This document shows, piece after piece, positions 21,041-28,749 of a DNA stretch of 64,000 bases. This DNA is from Polaribacter litorisediminis. Its GTDB lineage: Bacteria > Bacteroidota > Bacteroidia > Flavobacteriales > Flavobacteriaceae. The DNA lies in the NCBI RefSeq assembly GCF_019968605.1, contig NZ_CP082966.1:731001-795000 (forward strand), read 5' to 3'. Both the position numbers and the translations under genes were made by a program. The notes under the pieces are model-generated. The model ran no database searches, was not told where the DNA came from, and worked only from the letters and a program-made list of their open reading frames with translations. Position 1 is the first letter of the stretch; each line of letters opens with the position of its first letter.

Positions 21041-21367
21041 ATGTATCTGCACTTAAAAAAACTATTTCCAGAAACCGAAAACCTCGACATCTTAAAACAC
21101 CAACAAGTAACAAAGTTAGATTTACTAAACGCTCTAAACTTTTTAGTAGATGAGATAAAAACTAGTAAAAAAGAAGAACAACCTAAAAAGTGGCTAAAGT
21201 CTTCAGAAGTAAAAAGCTTATTAAGAATTTCTCCTGGAACATTACAAAATTTACGCATCAACGGAACCTTAACCTATACCAAAATAGGAGGAATCATTTT
21301 TTACTCTTATGAAGAAATTCTAAAAGTAATGGAACAAAACAAAGTAAAAGCAACATCAAATGAGTAA
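21041..21367 (+). CDS. Excisionase-like helix-turn-helix protein
   Basis: 108 residues. The C-terminal half (about 47-100: KWLKSSEVKSLLRISPGTL, then NLRINGTLTYTKIGGIIFY) is the MerR/HTH_17 winged-helix fold used by Xis-type directionality factors. The N-terminal part is helical and may dimerise. Its stop overlaps the next gene's start by 8 nt, so the two are translationally linked. In related Bacteroidota elements the gene in this position is needed for excision. Confidence 0.75.
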   Translation: MYLHLKKLFPETENLDILKHQQVTKLDLLNALNFLVDEIKTSKKEEQPKKWLKSSEVKSLLRISPGTLQNLRINGTLTYTKIGGIIFYSYEEILKVMEQNKVKATSNE

Positions 21368-22145
21368 CATGAATTATATAAAACACCTAACTGGTTTCTT
21401 TGATAAAGTCATCAACGATCATACGTTAAACCCAACACATATTAGTTTATACATAGCCTTGTTTCAATTTTGGAACTGCAATCGATTCAGAAATCCCATC
21501 AGTATTTCAAGAGACGAAGTAATGCGAATTAGTAAAATCAGTTCAAAAGCAACTTATCATAAATGCTTAAAGAATTTACACGCTTTAGGATATTTGAGGT
21601 ACGAACCCTCATACAATCCCTATAAGGGAAGTATGGTGTATATGTTTAATTTCTCAGAAAACTTAAAGCCAAAAAAGAAATCATTTAATAAACAAGTAAA
21701 AGACAAGCAGGAGACAAGTAACTTACCAACTACTGAACAAGCAGAGGTATCTTATATAAACTATACAAACAGTATAAACAATATAAAAAGTTTAAAAGAA
21801 GGAGAGCAATCACGGAATTTAGAATTAGAAAATTTAGTAGAGATTTCAAAACAAAAAAAGTTGCGCCAAAAAAACAAAAGGAATGTGCCAATTTTAGAAG
21901 AGGTGATGAAATACTTTCAGGAACAAAACTTTCCAGAAATCGAAGCCAATAAATTTTTCAATTACTTTTCAAGCAACGGATGGTTAGTAGGAGGTAAGAC
22001 CCCAATGAAAAATTGGAAAGCTGCAGCAAAAAATTGGATGCTCAATAGTGTAAAATATAGCAACAATGGTAACAGCTCAAAAGCAGTAATTCAACCACAA
22101 AACCTCAACACAGCAATTGATAAAAATTACTCAGAACCACTTTGA
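21360..22145 (+). CDS. Winged-helix replication/regulatory protein of the island
   Basis: 261 residues. The N-terminal 100 residues look like a winged helix of replication initiators or DnaD-like proteins (LNPTHISLYIALFQFWN, ISISRDEVMRISKISSKAT, LHALGYLRYEPSYNP). A charged linker follows, and a C-terminal module (MKYFQEQNFPEIEANKFFNY, then NGWLVGGKTPMKNWKAAAKN) like that at the end of phage replication proteins. With the downstream DnaC-like ATPase it could form a replication-loading pair. Function is inferred from fold pattern and context only. Confidence 0.6.
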   Translation: MSNMNYIKHLTGFFDKVINDHTLNPTHISLYIALFQFWNCNRFRNPISISRDEVMRISKISSKATYHKCLKNLHALGYLRYEPSYNPYKGSMVYMFNFSENLKPKKKSFNKQVKDKQETSNLPTTEQAEVSYINYTNSINNIKSLKEGEQSRNLELENLVEISKQKKLRQKNKRNVPILEEVMKYFQEQNFPEIEANKFFNYFSSNGWLVGGKTPMKNWKAAAKNWMLNSVKYSNNGNSSKAVIQPQNLNTAIDKNYSEPL

Positions 22146-22155
22146 TGCTAGCGTC

Positions 22156-22199
22156 ATCCTGAACTTGTAAGTGCTGAACTCGTTTCAGTATTTCAGGAT
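22156..22199 (+). repeat. REP-like palindrome A
   Basis: ATCCTGAA (22156-22163) pairs with TTCAGGAT (22192-22199), with a nested CTGAA/TTCAG hairpin inside. The flanks GTCATCCTGAACTTG and TTTCAGGATCTCAT match a short palindromic repeat seen scattered in flavobacterial genomes. It begins about 10 nt after a gene end, as REP elements often do. Confidence 0.6.
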
Positions 22200-22283
22200 C
22201 TCATAATTGGGCGCAATCTCTCAAAATCAAGTCACAATCCAAAACCGCCATAGAATCTGGCAGGCGAGTGTCAATAGTTTGAA

Positions 22284-22342
22284 GTTGTCGTTAAAAAAGA
22301 AATGCTGTTTGAGCTTTTGCGAGTTCATTTCTTTTAGACAAC
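22284..22342 (+). repeat. Long imperfect inverted repeat in the island
   Basis: GTTGTC-gtta-AAAAGAAATG (22284-22304) faces CATTTCTTTT-a-GACAAC (22326-22342) across a 21-nt loop. The 341-nt gap 22146-22486 otherwise holds REP-like element A and AT-rich DNA. A minus-strand open frame here (22291-22494) looks like a by-product of the repeat. Such structures can be transfer or replication origins, but nothing else supports this. Confidence 0.5.
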
Positions 22343-22486
22343 AAAAACTTAATTGACCGCCGAAGATTCAGGGCTTGATCTTTTTTTTCGTTTTGCATCA
22401 AGGCAAAATGATATGAAGAAAAATATAAAAACCATTTCATCATTCCCAAAAAGAAAAGAAGTAACAACGAATAACGAAAACCGAAC

Positions 22487-23104
22487 ATGTACAACTACCA
22501 AAAAACCACAAACTGGTTAGAATCCAAAGGAAAGCAATTATTTGGTGATCATTTCAAAATATATGAAGAAGACAAAACCATTATCTACAAATTGATAGCC
22601 TACAGTTTACAAGATCAAAAAATGGTAAAAAGATGCAATATCTATTTAGAAAAAGGAGTCCTACTTTCAGGTCCCATTGGTTGTGGTAAAACCACATTAA
22701 TGTCATTATTAAAATTCTTAGTACCAAAAGATCAGAAATACTATGTAAAATCTTGCAGAGAAGTAAGTTTCGAATTCATAAAAGAAGGTTATGAAGTAAT
22801 ACACAAATACAGCAAACCAAAACTCCATCAAAAAAAAGCAGGAATCATTTGTTTTGATGATTTAGGTACCGAAAGCAATCTAAAATACTTTGGGAATGAA
22901 TGCAATGTAATGGGAGAAATCTTGCTAAGTCGTTATGATGCTTTTACACATCCAGAGCAAAGTCGAAGAACAAAAACACATCTCACTACCAATCTATCAG
23001 CATCAGAAATAGAACAATTTTATGGCAATAGAATCAGAAGTAGATTAAGAGAATCTTTTAATTTAATAGCCTTTAATAATAATACAAAAGACAAACGAAG
23101 GTAA
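22487..23104 (+). CDS. DnaC/IstB-like P-loop ATPase
   Basis: 205 residues. Walker A GPIGCGKT (62-69), Walker B AGIICFDDLGTES, and sensor region KTHLTTNLSASEIEQFYGNR with a C-terminal arginine-rich segment (RIRSRLRESFNLIAF). This is the helicase-loader type of AAA+ protein (DnaC, IstB, DnaI). It fits with the preceding winged-helix protein as a replication module for the island. A diverged copy of its last 31 codons lies downstream of hipA (24953-25055). Confidence 0.8.
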   Translation: MYNYQKTTNWLESKGKQLFGDHFKIYEEDKTIIYKLIAYSLQDQKMVKRCNIYLEKGVLLSGPIGCGKTTLMSLLKFLVPKDQKYYVKSCREVSFEFIKEGYEVIHKYSKPKLHQKKAGIICFDDLGTESNLKYFGNECNVMGEILLSRYDAFTHPEQSRRTKTHLTTNLSASEIEQFYGNRIRSRLRESFNLIAFNNNTKDKRR

Positions 23105-23160
23105 ATTTTACCTCTGTTTTTTAAACGAGTGTAAAAAATTAAATTATTTACCCTTGTCAA

Positions 23161-23218
23161 CGTCATTGCGTGGAGTGCGCAGCTTGTATCGAGCGAAGTC
23201 GAAATGTGGCAATCTCAT
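23161..23218 (+). repeat. REP-like palindrome B
   Basis: CGTCATTGCG...GGCAATCTCAT: a longer relative of the CATTGCGAG...GCAATCTCAT element at 23633. The middle contains GAGCGAAGTCGAAATG. It lies between the ATPase and the hipBA promoter. Confidence 0.6.
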
Positions 23219-23279
23219 CAGTTTAAACCGATATCTTATTTGTTTATAAGGTCATATAAAAAGAATAAAATTATTATTT

Positions 23280-23328
23280 TGATTGTTATTTCAATCAATT
23301 AAACTATATTTGATTGAAATAACAATCA
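23280..23328 (+). promoter_or_regulatory. hipBA promoter and paired operators
   Basis: Two tandem copies of TGATTG-N6-CAATCA (23280-23297 and 23311-23328) together form a 17-bp perfect inverted repeat (GATTGTTATTTCAATCA, 23281-23297, and its complement 23311-23327). A promoter lies inside: TTG (23283-23285), 19-bp spacer, TATATTTG (23305-23312), an exact match to TAnnTTTG. The arrangement, two palindromic sites over the promoter 11 nt before hipB, is what is expected for HipB autorepression. Confidence 0.8.
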
Positions 23329-23338
23329 TTTTGTTGTC

Positions 23339-23626
23339 ATGAATAAAAAAATACAAATACTATTTCCTAAGCATAAGGACATTCTTAAGCAAATGGGAGA
23401 AAACATCAAATTAGCAAGAAAGCGACGTAAACTAACAACAACGCAAGTTGCTGAAAGAGCCGATATAGTAAGAAGTACATTATACCTGATTGAAACAGGG
23501 AGTCCTAGTGTAACATTGGGTGCCTATTTCAATGTATTAAGAGTATTAGGCTTACAAGACGATTTCTTAAAACTAGCAGCGGATGATGAGTTTGGAAGAA
23601 AATTACAAGATTTAGATTTATTATAA
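23339..23626 (+). CDS. hipB: HipB-like antitoxin (XRE-family HTH)
   Basis: 95 residues. The central Cro/C1 HTH spans about 20-75 (MGENIKLARKRRKLTTTQVA, then ADIVRSTLYLIETGSPSVT). The C-terminal tail (DDEFGRKLQDLDLL) would be the toxin-facing, degradable part. It starts 11 nt after the operator and is followed by hipA after 57 nt. It likely neutralises HipA and represses the operon through the palindromes upstream. Confidence 0.88.
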   Translation: MNKKIQILFPKHKDILKQMGENIKLARKRRKLTTTQVAERADIVRSTLYLIETGSPSVTLGAYFNVLRVLGLQDDFLKLAADDEFGRKLQDLDLL

Positions 23627-23632
23627 AATAAC

Positions 23633-23667
23633 TGTCATTGCGAGAAGGCACGACGAAGCAATCTCAT
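23633..23667 (+). repeat. REP-like palindrome C between hipB and hipA
   Basis: TGTCATTGCGAGAAGGCACG, then ACGAAGCAATCTCAT; ATTGC pairs with GCAAT. This is the core form of the repeat seen at 23161. It fills most of the 57-nt gap between antitoxin and toxin genes, in the middle of the operon. Confidence 0.7.
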
Positions 23668-23683
23668 AAATTAGAAGTGTAAA

Positions 23684-24934
23684 ATGGCTACTAAAAAACT
23701 AGATATATACGTATACGCACATTGGAAACCAATAATAGAACCCGAATTAATAGGCATTCTTTCAGCACTAAACGCAAAAGGAAAAAAGGCTTTTAGTTTC
23801 GAGTATGATAAAAACTGGATCAAATCTAAAAACCAAATGCTATTAGATCCAGATATTCAGTTTTATGGTGGTCCACAATATCCAAATAATAAAGAAAATT
23901 TTGGTGTCTTTTTAGACAGTATGCCAGATACTTGGGGACGTACATTAATGAAAAGAAGAGCGGCTCAAGAAGCAGCTGTAATTGGAGAGAAAGCAAAAAC
24001 ATTATATGAAATAGACTTTTTACTCGGTGTGTATGATGAAAGCCGAATGGGGGCATTAAGATTTAAAACAGATGTAGATGGTCCATTTTTAGATAATAAC
24101 AATCTGTCTCCAACACCACCTTGGTCATCAATACGTGAACTTCAAGATGCTGCTCAAAACTTTGAAAATGATACCGAAAATGATGAAGCAAGACAATGGT
24201 TAGCTATTTTAATGGCACCTGGTTCCTCTTTGGGTGGTGCCAGACCCAAAGCAAATATTTTAGATAACGATAAAAATTTGTGGATAGCAAAATTCCCTGC
24301 AAAAAATGATACCACAGACAAAGCTGCTTGGGAATATCTAGCATATCAATTGGCATTAAAAGCAGGTATAAAAATGTCTGAATGTAAAATCCAAAAGGTT
24401 ACCGGAAATTACAATACATTTTTTACAAAACGCTTCGATAGAGAAAATGGCGAAAGAATTCATTTCGCTTCGGCAATGACCATGACTGGTAATAACGAGG
24501 TGAAAATCAGAGATCATCAAGCAAGTTATTTGGAATTAGCAGAATTTATTCAAAATCATGGTAGTAATATAGAAAGCAATCTCGAGCAACTTTGGCGACG
24601 CATGATTTTTAATATTGCCATTTCCAATACTGATGATCATTTACGCAATCATGGGTTTATAATTACAAACAAGGGTTGGGAGCTCTCTCCAGCTTACGAC
24701 CTCAATCCGTCTATAGATAAAGAGGGGCTGGCCTTAAATATCGATATGGATGATAATGCCTTAAACTACGATTTAGCCAAAACCGTAGGCATATATTTCC
24801 GTTTAGATGAAAACCAAATGAATAGTATTTTAGATGAGGTATTCGCTGCGGTTACTTCCTGGAAACAATTGGCAATAAAAATAGGCATTTCAAATAAAGA
24901 AATTCAACTCATGCAAAAAGCATTTAAGGTGTAG
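23684..24934 (+). CDS. hipA: HipA-family serine/threonine kinase toxin
   Basis: 416 residues. The N-terminal HipA_N domain (about 10-110) precedes the kinase domain. Key residues are present: Ser182 in SSLGGARPKA (the P-loop serine that is autophosphorylated in E. coli HipA), Asp317 in NTDDHLRNHGF (catalytic), and Asp in SPAYDLNPS (Mg2+). HipA kinases phosphorylate aminoacyl-tRNA synthetases such as GltX, halting translation. It ends with LMQKAFKV. Confidence 0.88.
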   Translation: MATKKLDIYVYAHWKPIIEPELIGILSALNAKGKKAFSFEYDKNWIKSKNQMLLDPDIQFYGGPQYPNNKENFGVFLDSMPDTWGRTLMKRRAAQEAAVIGEKAKTLYEIDFLLGVYDESRMGALRFKTDVDGPFLDNNNLSPTPPWSSIRELQDAAQNFENDTENDEARQWLAILMAPGSSLGGARPKANILDNDKNLWIAKFPAKNDTTDKAAWEYLAYQLALKAGIKMSECKIQKVTGNYNTFFTKRFDRENGERIHFASAMTMTGNNEVKIRDHQASYLELAEFIQNHGSNIESNLEQLWRRMIFNIAISNTDDHLRNHGFIITNKGWELSPAYDLNPSIDKEGLALNIDMDDNALNYDLAKTVGIYFRLDENQMNSILDEVFAAVTSWKQLAIKIGISNKEIQLMQKAFKV

Positions 24935-24952
24935 TTTTTTATTACCACAAAC

Positions 24953-25055
24953 CACAAAACTAGAACAATTTTATGGCAATAGAATTAGAAGCCGTTTAAG
25001 AGAATCTTTTAATCTAATAGCCTTTCCAAATCATACAAAAGACAAACGCAAATAA
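24953..25055 (+). pseudogene. Orphan 3' end of a DnaC-like ATPase gene
   Basis: This stretch reads TTKLEQFYGNRIRSRLRESF, then NLIAFPNHTKDKRK and a stop, nearly the same as the end of the ATPase at 22487-23104 (EQFYGNRIRSRLRESFNLIA, then FNNNTKDKRR). The nucleotide match is high but includes synonymous and amino-acid changes, so it is a related allele, not a fresh copy. It has no start. Its place right behind hipA suggests that the hipBA segment entered by recombination at this point. Confidence 0.75.
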
Positions 25056-25195
25056 TAAATTTTAATTTCTTTTACTTCTTTTGTTGCTTATAATAAGTTT
25101 TCTTTCCCTTCATTTTTAATAAGTGAACTAATGAATAAGTTCTAAACAATAATTTAGTTATTCATGAACTCTCATAAAACACTAGACAAAATCAA

Positions 25196-25354
25196 TTATT
25201 CTTTTTGAGATATAAATACTTTAAAATCTATGAAAGCTTTGTTTCCATAGGGTATTAATTTTTTATAATGTTCAATATTAAACAAAATCTGCAAAACTTC
25301 TTGGTTGGGAAATTCAACAACTATAATGATATATGGCTTTAATTCTAAAAACAG
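25196..25354 (-). pseudogene. Remnant of a DUF1330-like gene
   Basis: Minus-strand reading LELKPYIIIVVEFPNQEVLQ, then ILFNIEHYKKLIPYGNKAFI and DFKVFISQKE followed by a stop. The pattern IVVEFP...F..EHYKKLIPY resembles the C-terminal half of DUF1330 proteins. A stop codon lies just upstream in frame and there is no start, so it is a truncated relic. The rest of 24935-25554 contains the ATPase remnant and AT-rich DNA without genes. Confidence 0.5.
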
Positions 25355-25554
25355 TCTTTAATATATTTTTTAAAAAATAGAACGAATCACACCTAATTCA
25401 ATTTTTAAAAAGAATTATTTGGATTCAAAAATTCAAAACAAAAAAGTGCTTATTTTCTATTATATAGTGAATTTATCATAGATGTCATAACCTTGGCGCA
25501 AGCGTCAGTCAGGTTTGTATTTAATTTTGTCACATAAACATTAAATACATTATT

Positions 25555-26061
25555 ATGACTCATTTTATTACGCGAATTACTTTACTGATTACCTTTCTTC
25601 TTTTAACTTCCATTAGTTTTAGTCAAAGCTATGCATGAAAAATAGACTCTATAGTTTCAATAGATTACGGCACAGAAGATCCTGGAATTTCAATTTTGGT
25701 AGCCAAAAATGAAAAAGCTATATATGATAATGCTTTTGGGAAATCAAATTTGGAACTAAATACACCAATGCAGTTGAATACTGTATTTCAAATTGGTTTA
25801 ATTACAAAACAATTTACAGCAGTTTCTATTTTAATGCTTGCTGAGCAAGGAAAATTGAATATTAAGGATAACATTGAAAAATATTTTCCAGAATATGCTA
25901 GTAATTGGAAAGATATAACCATTTACCATTTATTAAATCATACGTTAAGAATAAAAAATAGCACACCTGTTGGCGGCAAAGGGTTTGTATCTAGAACGGA
26001 TATGACATCTACAGAGCTAATTGCCTATTTTAAAATAAAAAATATTTTTTTGTGGTTTTAA
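25555..26061 (+). pseudogene. Decayed serine beta-lactamase-like hydrolase
   Basis: From ATG 25555 a signal peptide (MTHFITRITLLITFLLLTSI) is followed after 27 codons by an in-frame TGA (25636). Translation then continues in the same frame (VAKNEKAIYDNAFGKSNLEL) as a class C beta-lactamase/esterase relative. The active-site SxTK motif has become LITK (Leu82 in place of the serine) and the usual LLNHTSG reads LLNHTLR. The frame ends after about 170 codons where relatives run over 400. It has lost its start context, nucleophile and C-terminal half. Confidence 0.8.
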
Positions 26062-26345
26062 CTCTTTTATCCAATTACAAAACTTGAATCTAACAACTAT
26101 AATCGTACTAAAGAATTTAAAAAATTAAAAATTCCAGTATTTTCTTTAAATCAATCTAACACCAATTTGTTTGTTTAAATGCCGTATTAAAATACCTTAA
26201 ATAAAATATAATAATTAAAATATCATTTAGAGAATTCTCCATTTAGCCGTTTTATCTGTTCACAAATTTGCTGAAATATGTTTTTTATATTCTTTACAAG
26301 AGTTAATTGACTTATATTTATCTTTTATTTTAAGGATCGAAGAGT

Positions 26346-28130
26346 TTGATTGACCAAAAATCTATAGCAGTACTTCCATTCGTCAATATGAGCAGTAATA
26401 TTGAAAACGAATATTTCTGCGATGGATTAACCGAAGAAATTATTAACGCATTAGCAAAAATCAAACAACTTTCGGTGACTTCCCGAACCTCTTCATTTTA
26501 CTTTAAAAACAAAATAGTAACTGCTAAAGAGATAAGAGAGAATTTAAAAGTGGCTACTTTTATTGAAGGCAGTGTAAGAGTGTCAAAACATAAAATGCGT
26601 ATTACGGTGCAGATGATAGATACTTTAGAGGACTTTCATTTCTGGTCAGAAACCTTTGATAGAAACCCGGAAAATGTTTTTGAAATTCAAGATGAAATCA
26701 GTCTGTTTATTGCTGAAAAATTACGCGAGCATATTGGTCATCTCGAAATAAAAGAAAAGCTGGTAGCGCCTGTTGATGTTGCAGTAGATGTATACAGAGA
26801 ATATCTGAAAGGCAGATATTACATTATGAAGTTGGATTATAAAAACTCCATAAAAGGCATCAATATTTTAAAGGAAGTTATTAATAAGGCACCCAATTTT
26901 TCAAACCCTTACCTTGATATTAATTTGGCATATGTTAATATGGGAACCATGGGTATTTTGCCTTCAAATGAAGCATATGAGAAGGCCCAACCATATTTGT
27001 TAAAGGCGTTAGAGTTAGACCCAAACTCATCAAGATCACAATTGAATTTGGCTTGGATAGAATGTTGGCAAAACTGGAATCTTAAAAAAGCCTACAACCA
27101 TGCAAATAAGGCTTTGGAAATTCAACCTGCAGACGATATTTACCTAACGATTTCTAATTTTTTGACCGTAGAAGGAAAATTAGATGCGGCACTTAATTAT
27201 CTTGACAAAGCCTTACAATTAGATCCTTATGCGGCTATAAATCATCATTACAAGGGTTTTTTATACTACTTAAAAGAAGATTATAAAACTGCTATACCTC
27301 ATCTAAAAAAGGCATTAGATTTAGACCCTAAATTACTCTTTCCACCAATTTATATAGGAATTTGCCTATTAATGTCAGGTCAGTCAAATGAAGCTTTGAC
27401 ATATTTCAGTTCACTTGAAGGCGTTTCTGTGAAAGACCTCACCAAATTAGGAGGTGAAACCATGTGCTATGCCAAACTCAACGAAACCGAAAAGTGTAAT
27501 GACGGGTTAAGAGAACTAGAAACCTACTTAAAAACTGAACTTTTAGATAAGGCGTTCATGTTTTTGATATTAGTTAATGCCTTACTGGGTAATAATAAAA
27601 AGGTAATTGATTTAATAACCCAAGCATACGATAAACGTTTGCCTTTAATTCTATTACTAAATCCATCACCAATTCTTAAACCTGTAAAAAATCACAAAAG
27701 GTTTAAAGACATTATACTGAAAGCTATTCCGGATAACTTGAATTATAAGCAAAAGAAAAGTTACAAACAAATATTATTGGATACTAGTGAAATTAAAAAG
27801 TACAGCAAAGAATTGGAGCAAATTATGATAGATTATAAACTATACCTTAACCCAGATTTATCTTTAAAAGATTTAGCCTCTTATATAGAGCTTCCTGCCA
27901 ATTATGTCTCGCAATTATTAAATCTCGGCTTTCAAAAAAACTTTTCTGAATATATCAATACTTTTAGGATTAATGAATTTAAAGAGCGCGTTCTTTTGGA
28001 AGAAAACAAAGGCTTAACTATAATGGCTGTTGCTTATGATAGTGGTTTTAATTCTAAAACAGTGTTCAATACCTTTTTTAAAAAAATAGAGGGGATAACA
28101 CCAAATACTTACCTTAAGAGTAATAGTTAG
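26346..28130 (+). CDS. TolB-like/TPR protein with AraC DNA-binding domain
   Basis: 594 residues from a TTG start; the only codons upstream before a stop are four. N-terminal TolB/FlgO-like domain (SIAVLPFVNMSSNIENEYF, then FCDGLTEEIINALAKIK), then TPR repeats (about 190-360; YLLKALELDPNSSRS, YLDKALQLDPYAAI, HLKKALDLDPKLLF), then a C-terminal AraC HTH (about 490-594; LKDLASYIELPANYVSQLLN, TIMAVAYDSGFNSKTVFNTF). No membrane segment or sensor is clear. Candidate targets are the two promoters at 28680 and 31209, which share an upstream module. Confidence 0.82.
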   Translation: MIDQKSIAVLPFVNMSSNIENEYFCDGLTEEIINALAKIKQLSVTSRTSSFYFKNKIVTAKEIRENLKVATFIEGSVRVSKHKMRITVQMIDTLEDFHFWSETFDRNPENVFEIQDEISLFIAEKLREHIGHLEIKEKLVAPVDVAVDVYREYLKGRYYIMKLDYKNSIKGINILKEVINKAPNFSNPYLDINLAYVNMGTMGILPSNEAYEKAQPYLLKALELDPNSSRSQLNLAWIECWQNWNLKKAYNHANKALEIQPADDIYLTISNFLTVEGKLDAALNYLDKALQLDPYAAINHHYKGFLYYLKEDYKTAIPHLKKALDLDPKLLFPPIYIGICLLMSGQSNEALTYFSSLEGVSVKDLTKLGGETMCYAKLNETEKCNDGLRELETYLKTELLDKAFMFLILVNALLGNNKKVIDLITQAYDKRLPLILLLNPSPILKPVKNHKRFKDIILKAIPDNLNYKQKKSYKQILLDTSEIKKYSKELEQIMIDYKLYLNPDLSLKDLASYIELPANYVSQLLNLGFQKNFSEYINTFRINEFKERVLLEENKGLTIMAVAYDSGFNSKTVFNTFFKKIEGITPNTYLKSNS

Positions 28131-28247
28131 TTCTGATTTAAAAAATAGAAACTTCCTTTTATAAGCTACAATTAGTTTTGCTTCATCAAATTAGTAACAA
28201 TGTTTATTTTAAGTCTACTAATCAGTAATTAAACCTAAATAAATAAA

Positions 28248-28606
28248 TTGAACACCACAATAGTAATGACCTCAAGTGCTTTATTTTTGGCCATTATTGT
28301 AATTCTTTTTTACCAAATGAAATAGTAGAATACCTAAATGTCGAGCCAAATACTATTACTACACTCTTTTTGAAAATAATGAGTGCATTATACTTGGGTT
28401 TTGGAATTTTAAATTGGATGGTTAAAGGAACGTTAATTGGAGGAATTTATAATAGACCGATTGCAATTGGAAATCTAATACATTTTGGGGTCGGGGCAAT
28501 TGCACTAGGCAAAATTGCTTCTAAGATTCAAGCACATTCAGAAATTATTATTTCTCTTACAGCTGTGTATGTGATTTTTGCAATACTTTTTGTCTATGTC
28601 TTTTGA
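28248..28606 (+). pseudogene. Small membrane protein gene broken by a frameshift in a T run
   Basis: The 3' part (28370-28606) encodes MSALYLGFGILNWMVKGTLI with at least two membrane helices. The 5' part, from TTG 28248 or ATG 28266, reads MTSSALFLAIIVILF and then hits TAG. Adding one T to the run of six at 28306-28311 restores LFLPNEIVEYLNVEPNTITT leading into the second part. So a one-base loss splits what was one gene of about 118 codons. A sequencing error cannot be excluded. Confidence 0.7.
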
Positions 28607-28679
28607 ACTAATCCGACAAAAACACAAAAGTAAAATAACCCTAATAATAAATTGGAGAAATTAATAGAATAATTGAATT

Positions 28680-28731
28680 TGTTCTGTTTTACAAATACGA
28701 ACCTTTAACAGCTCTATTTGTATCAACTTTG
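28680..28731 (+). promoter_or_regulatory. Activator-type promoter module before the dehydrogenase gene
   Basis: TGTTCT (28680-28685), AAATACGAAC (28692-28701), TTTAA (28704-28708) and the -7 box CAACTTTG (28724-28731). The first letter of TGTTCT is 44 bp before the -7 box. All elements recur at the same spacing at 31209-31260. GTTC and GAAC form a small inverted repeat. The -33 site is poor, suggesting an activator is required. Confidence 0.65.
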
Positions 28732-28749
28732 TAGTAAAATATTTTAATA

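Noticed and set aside
22291..22494. 67-codon minus-strand open frame before the ATPase gene
   Set aside because: It covers the inverted repeat and the divergent leader; hydrophobic start is due to AT-rich DNA, and no start signal is seen. A repeat-derived ORF is more likely.
25489..25515. Hairpin AACCTTGGCGC...GCGTCAGTCAGGTT before the serine hydrolase pseudogene
   Set aside because: Stem is short and asymmetric, with no T run or promoter box tied to it; left unassigned.
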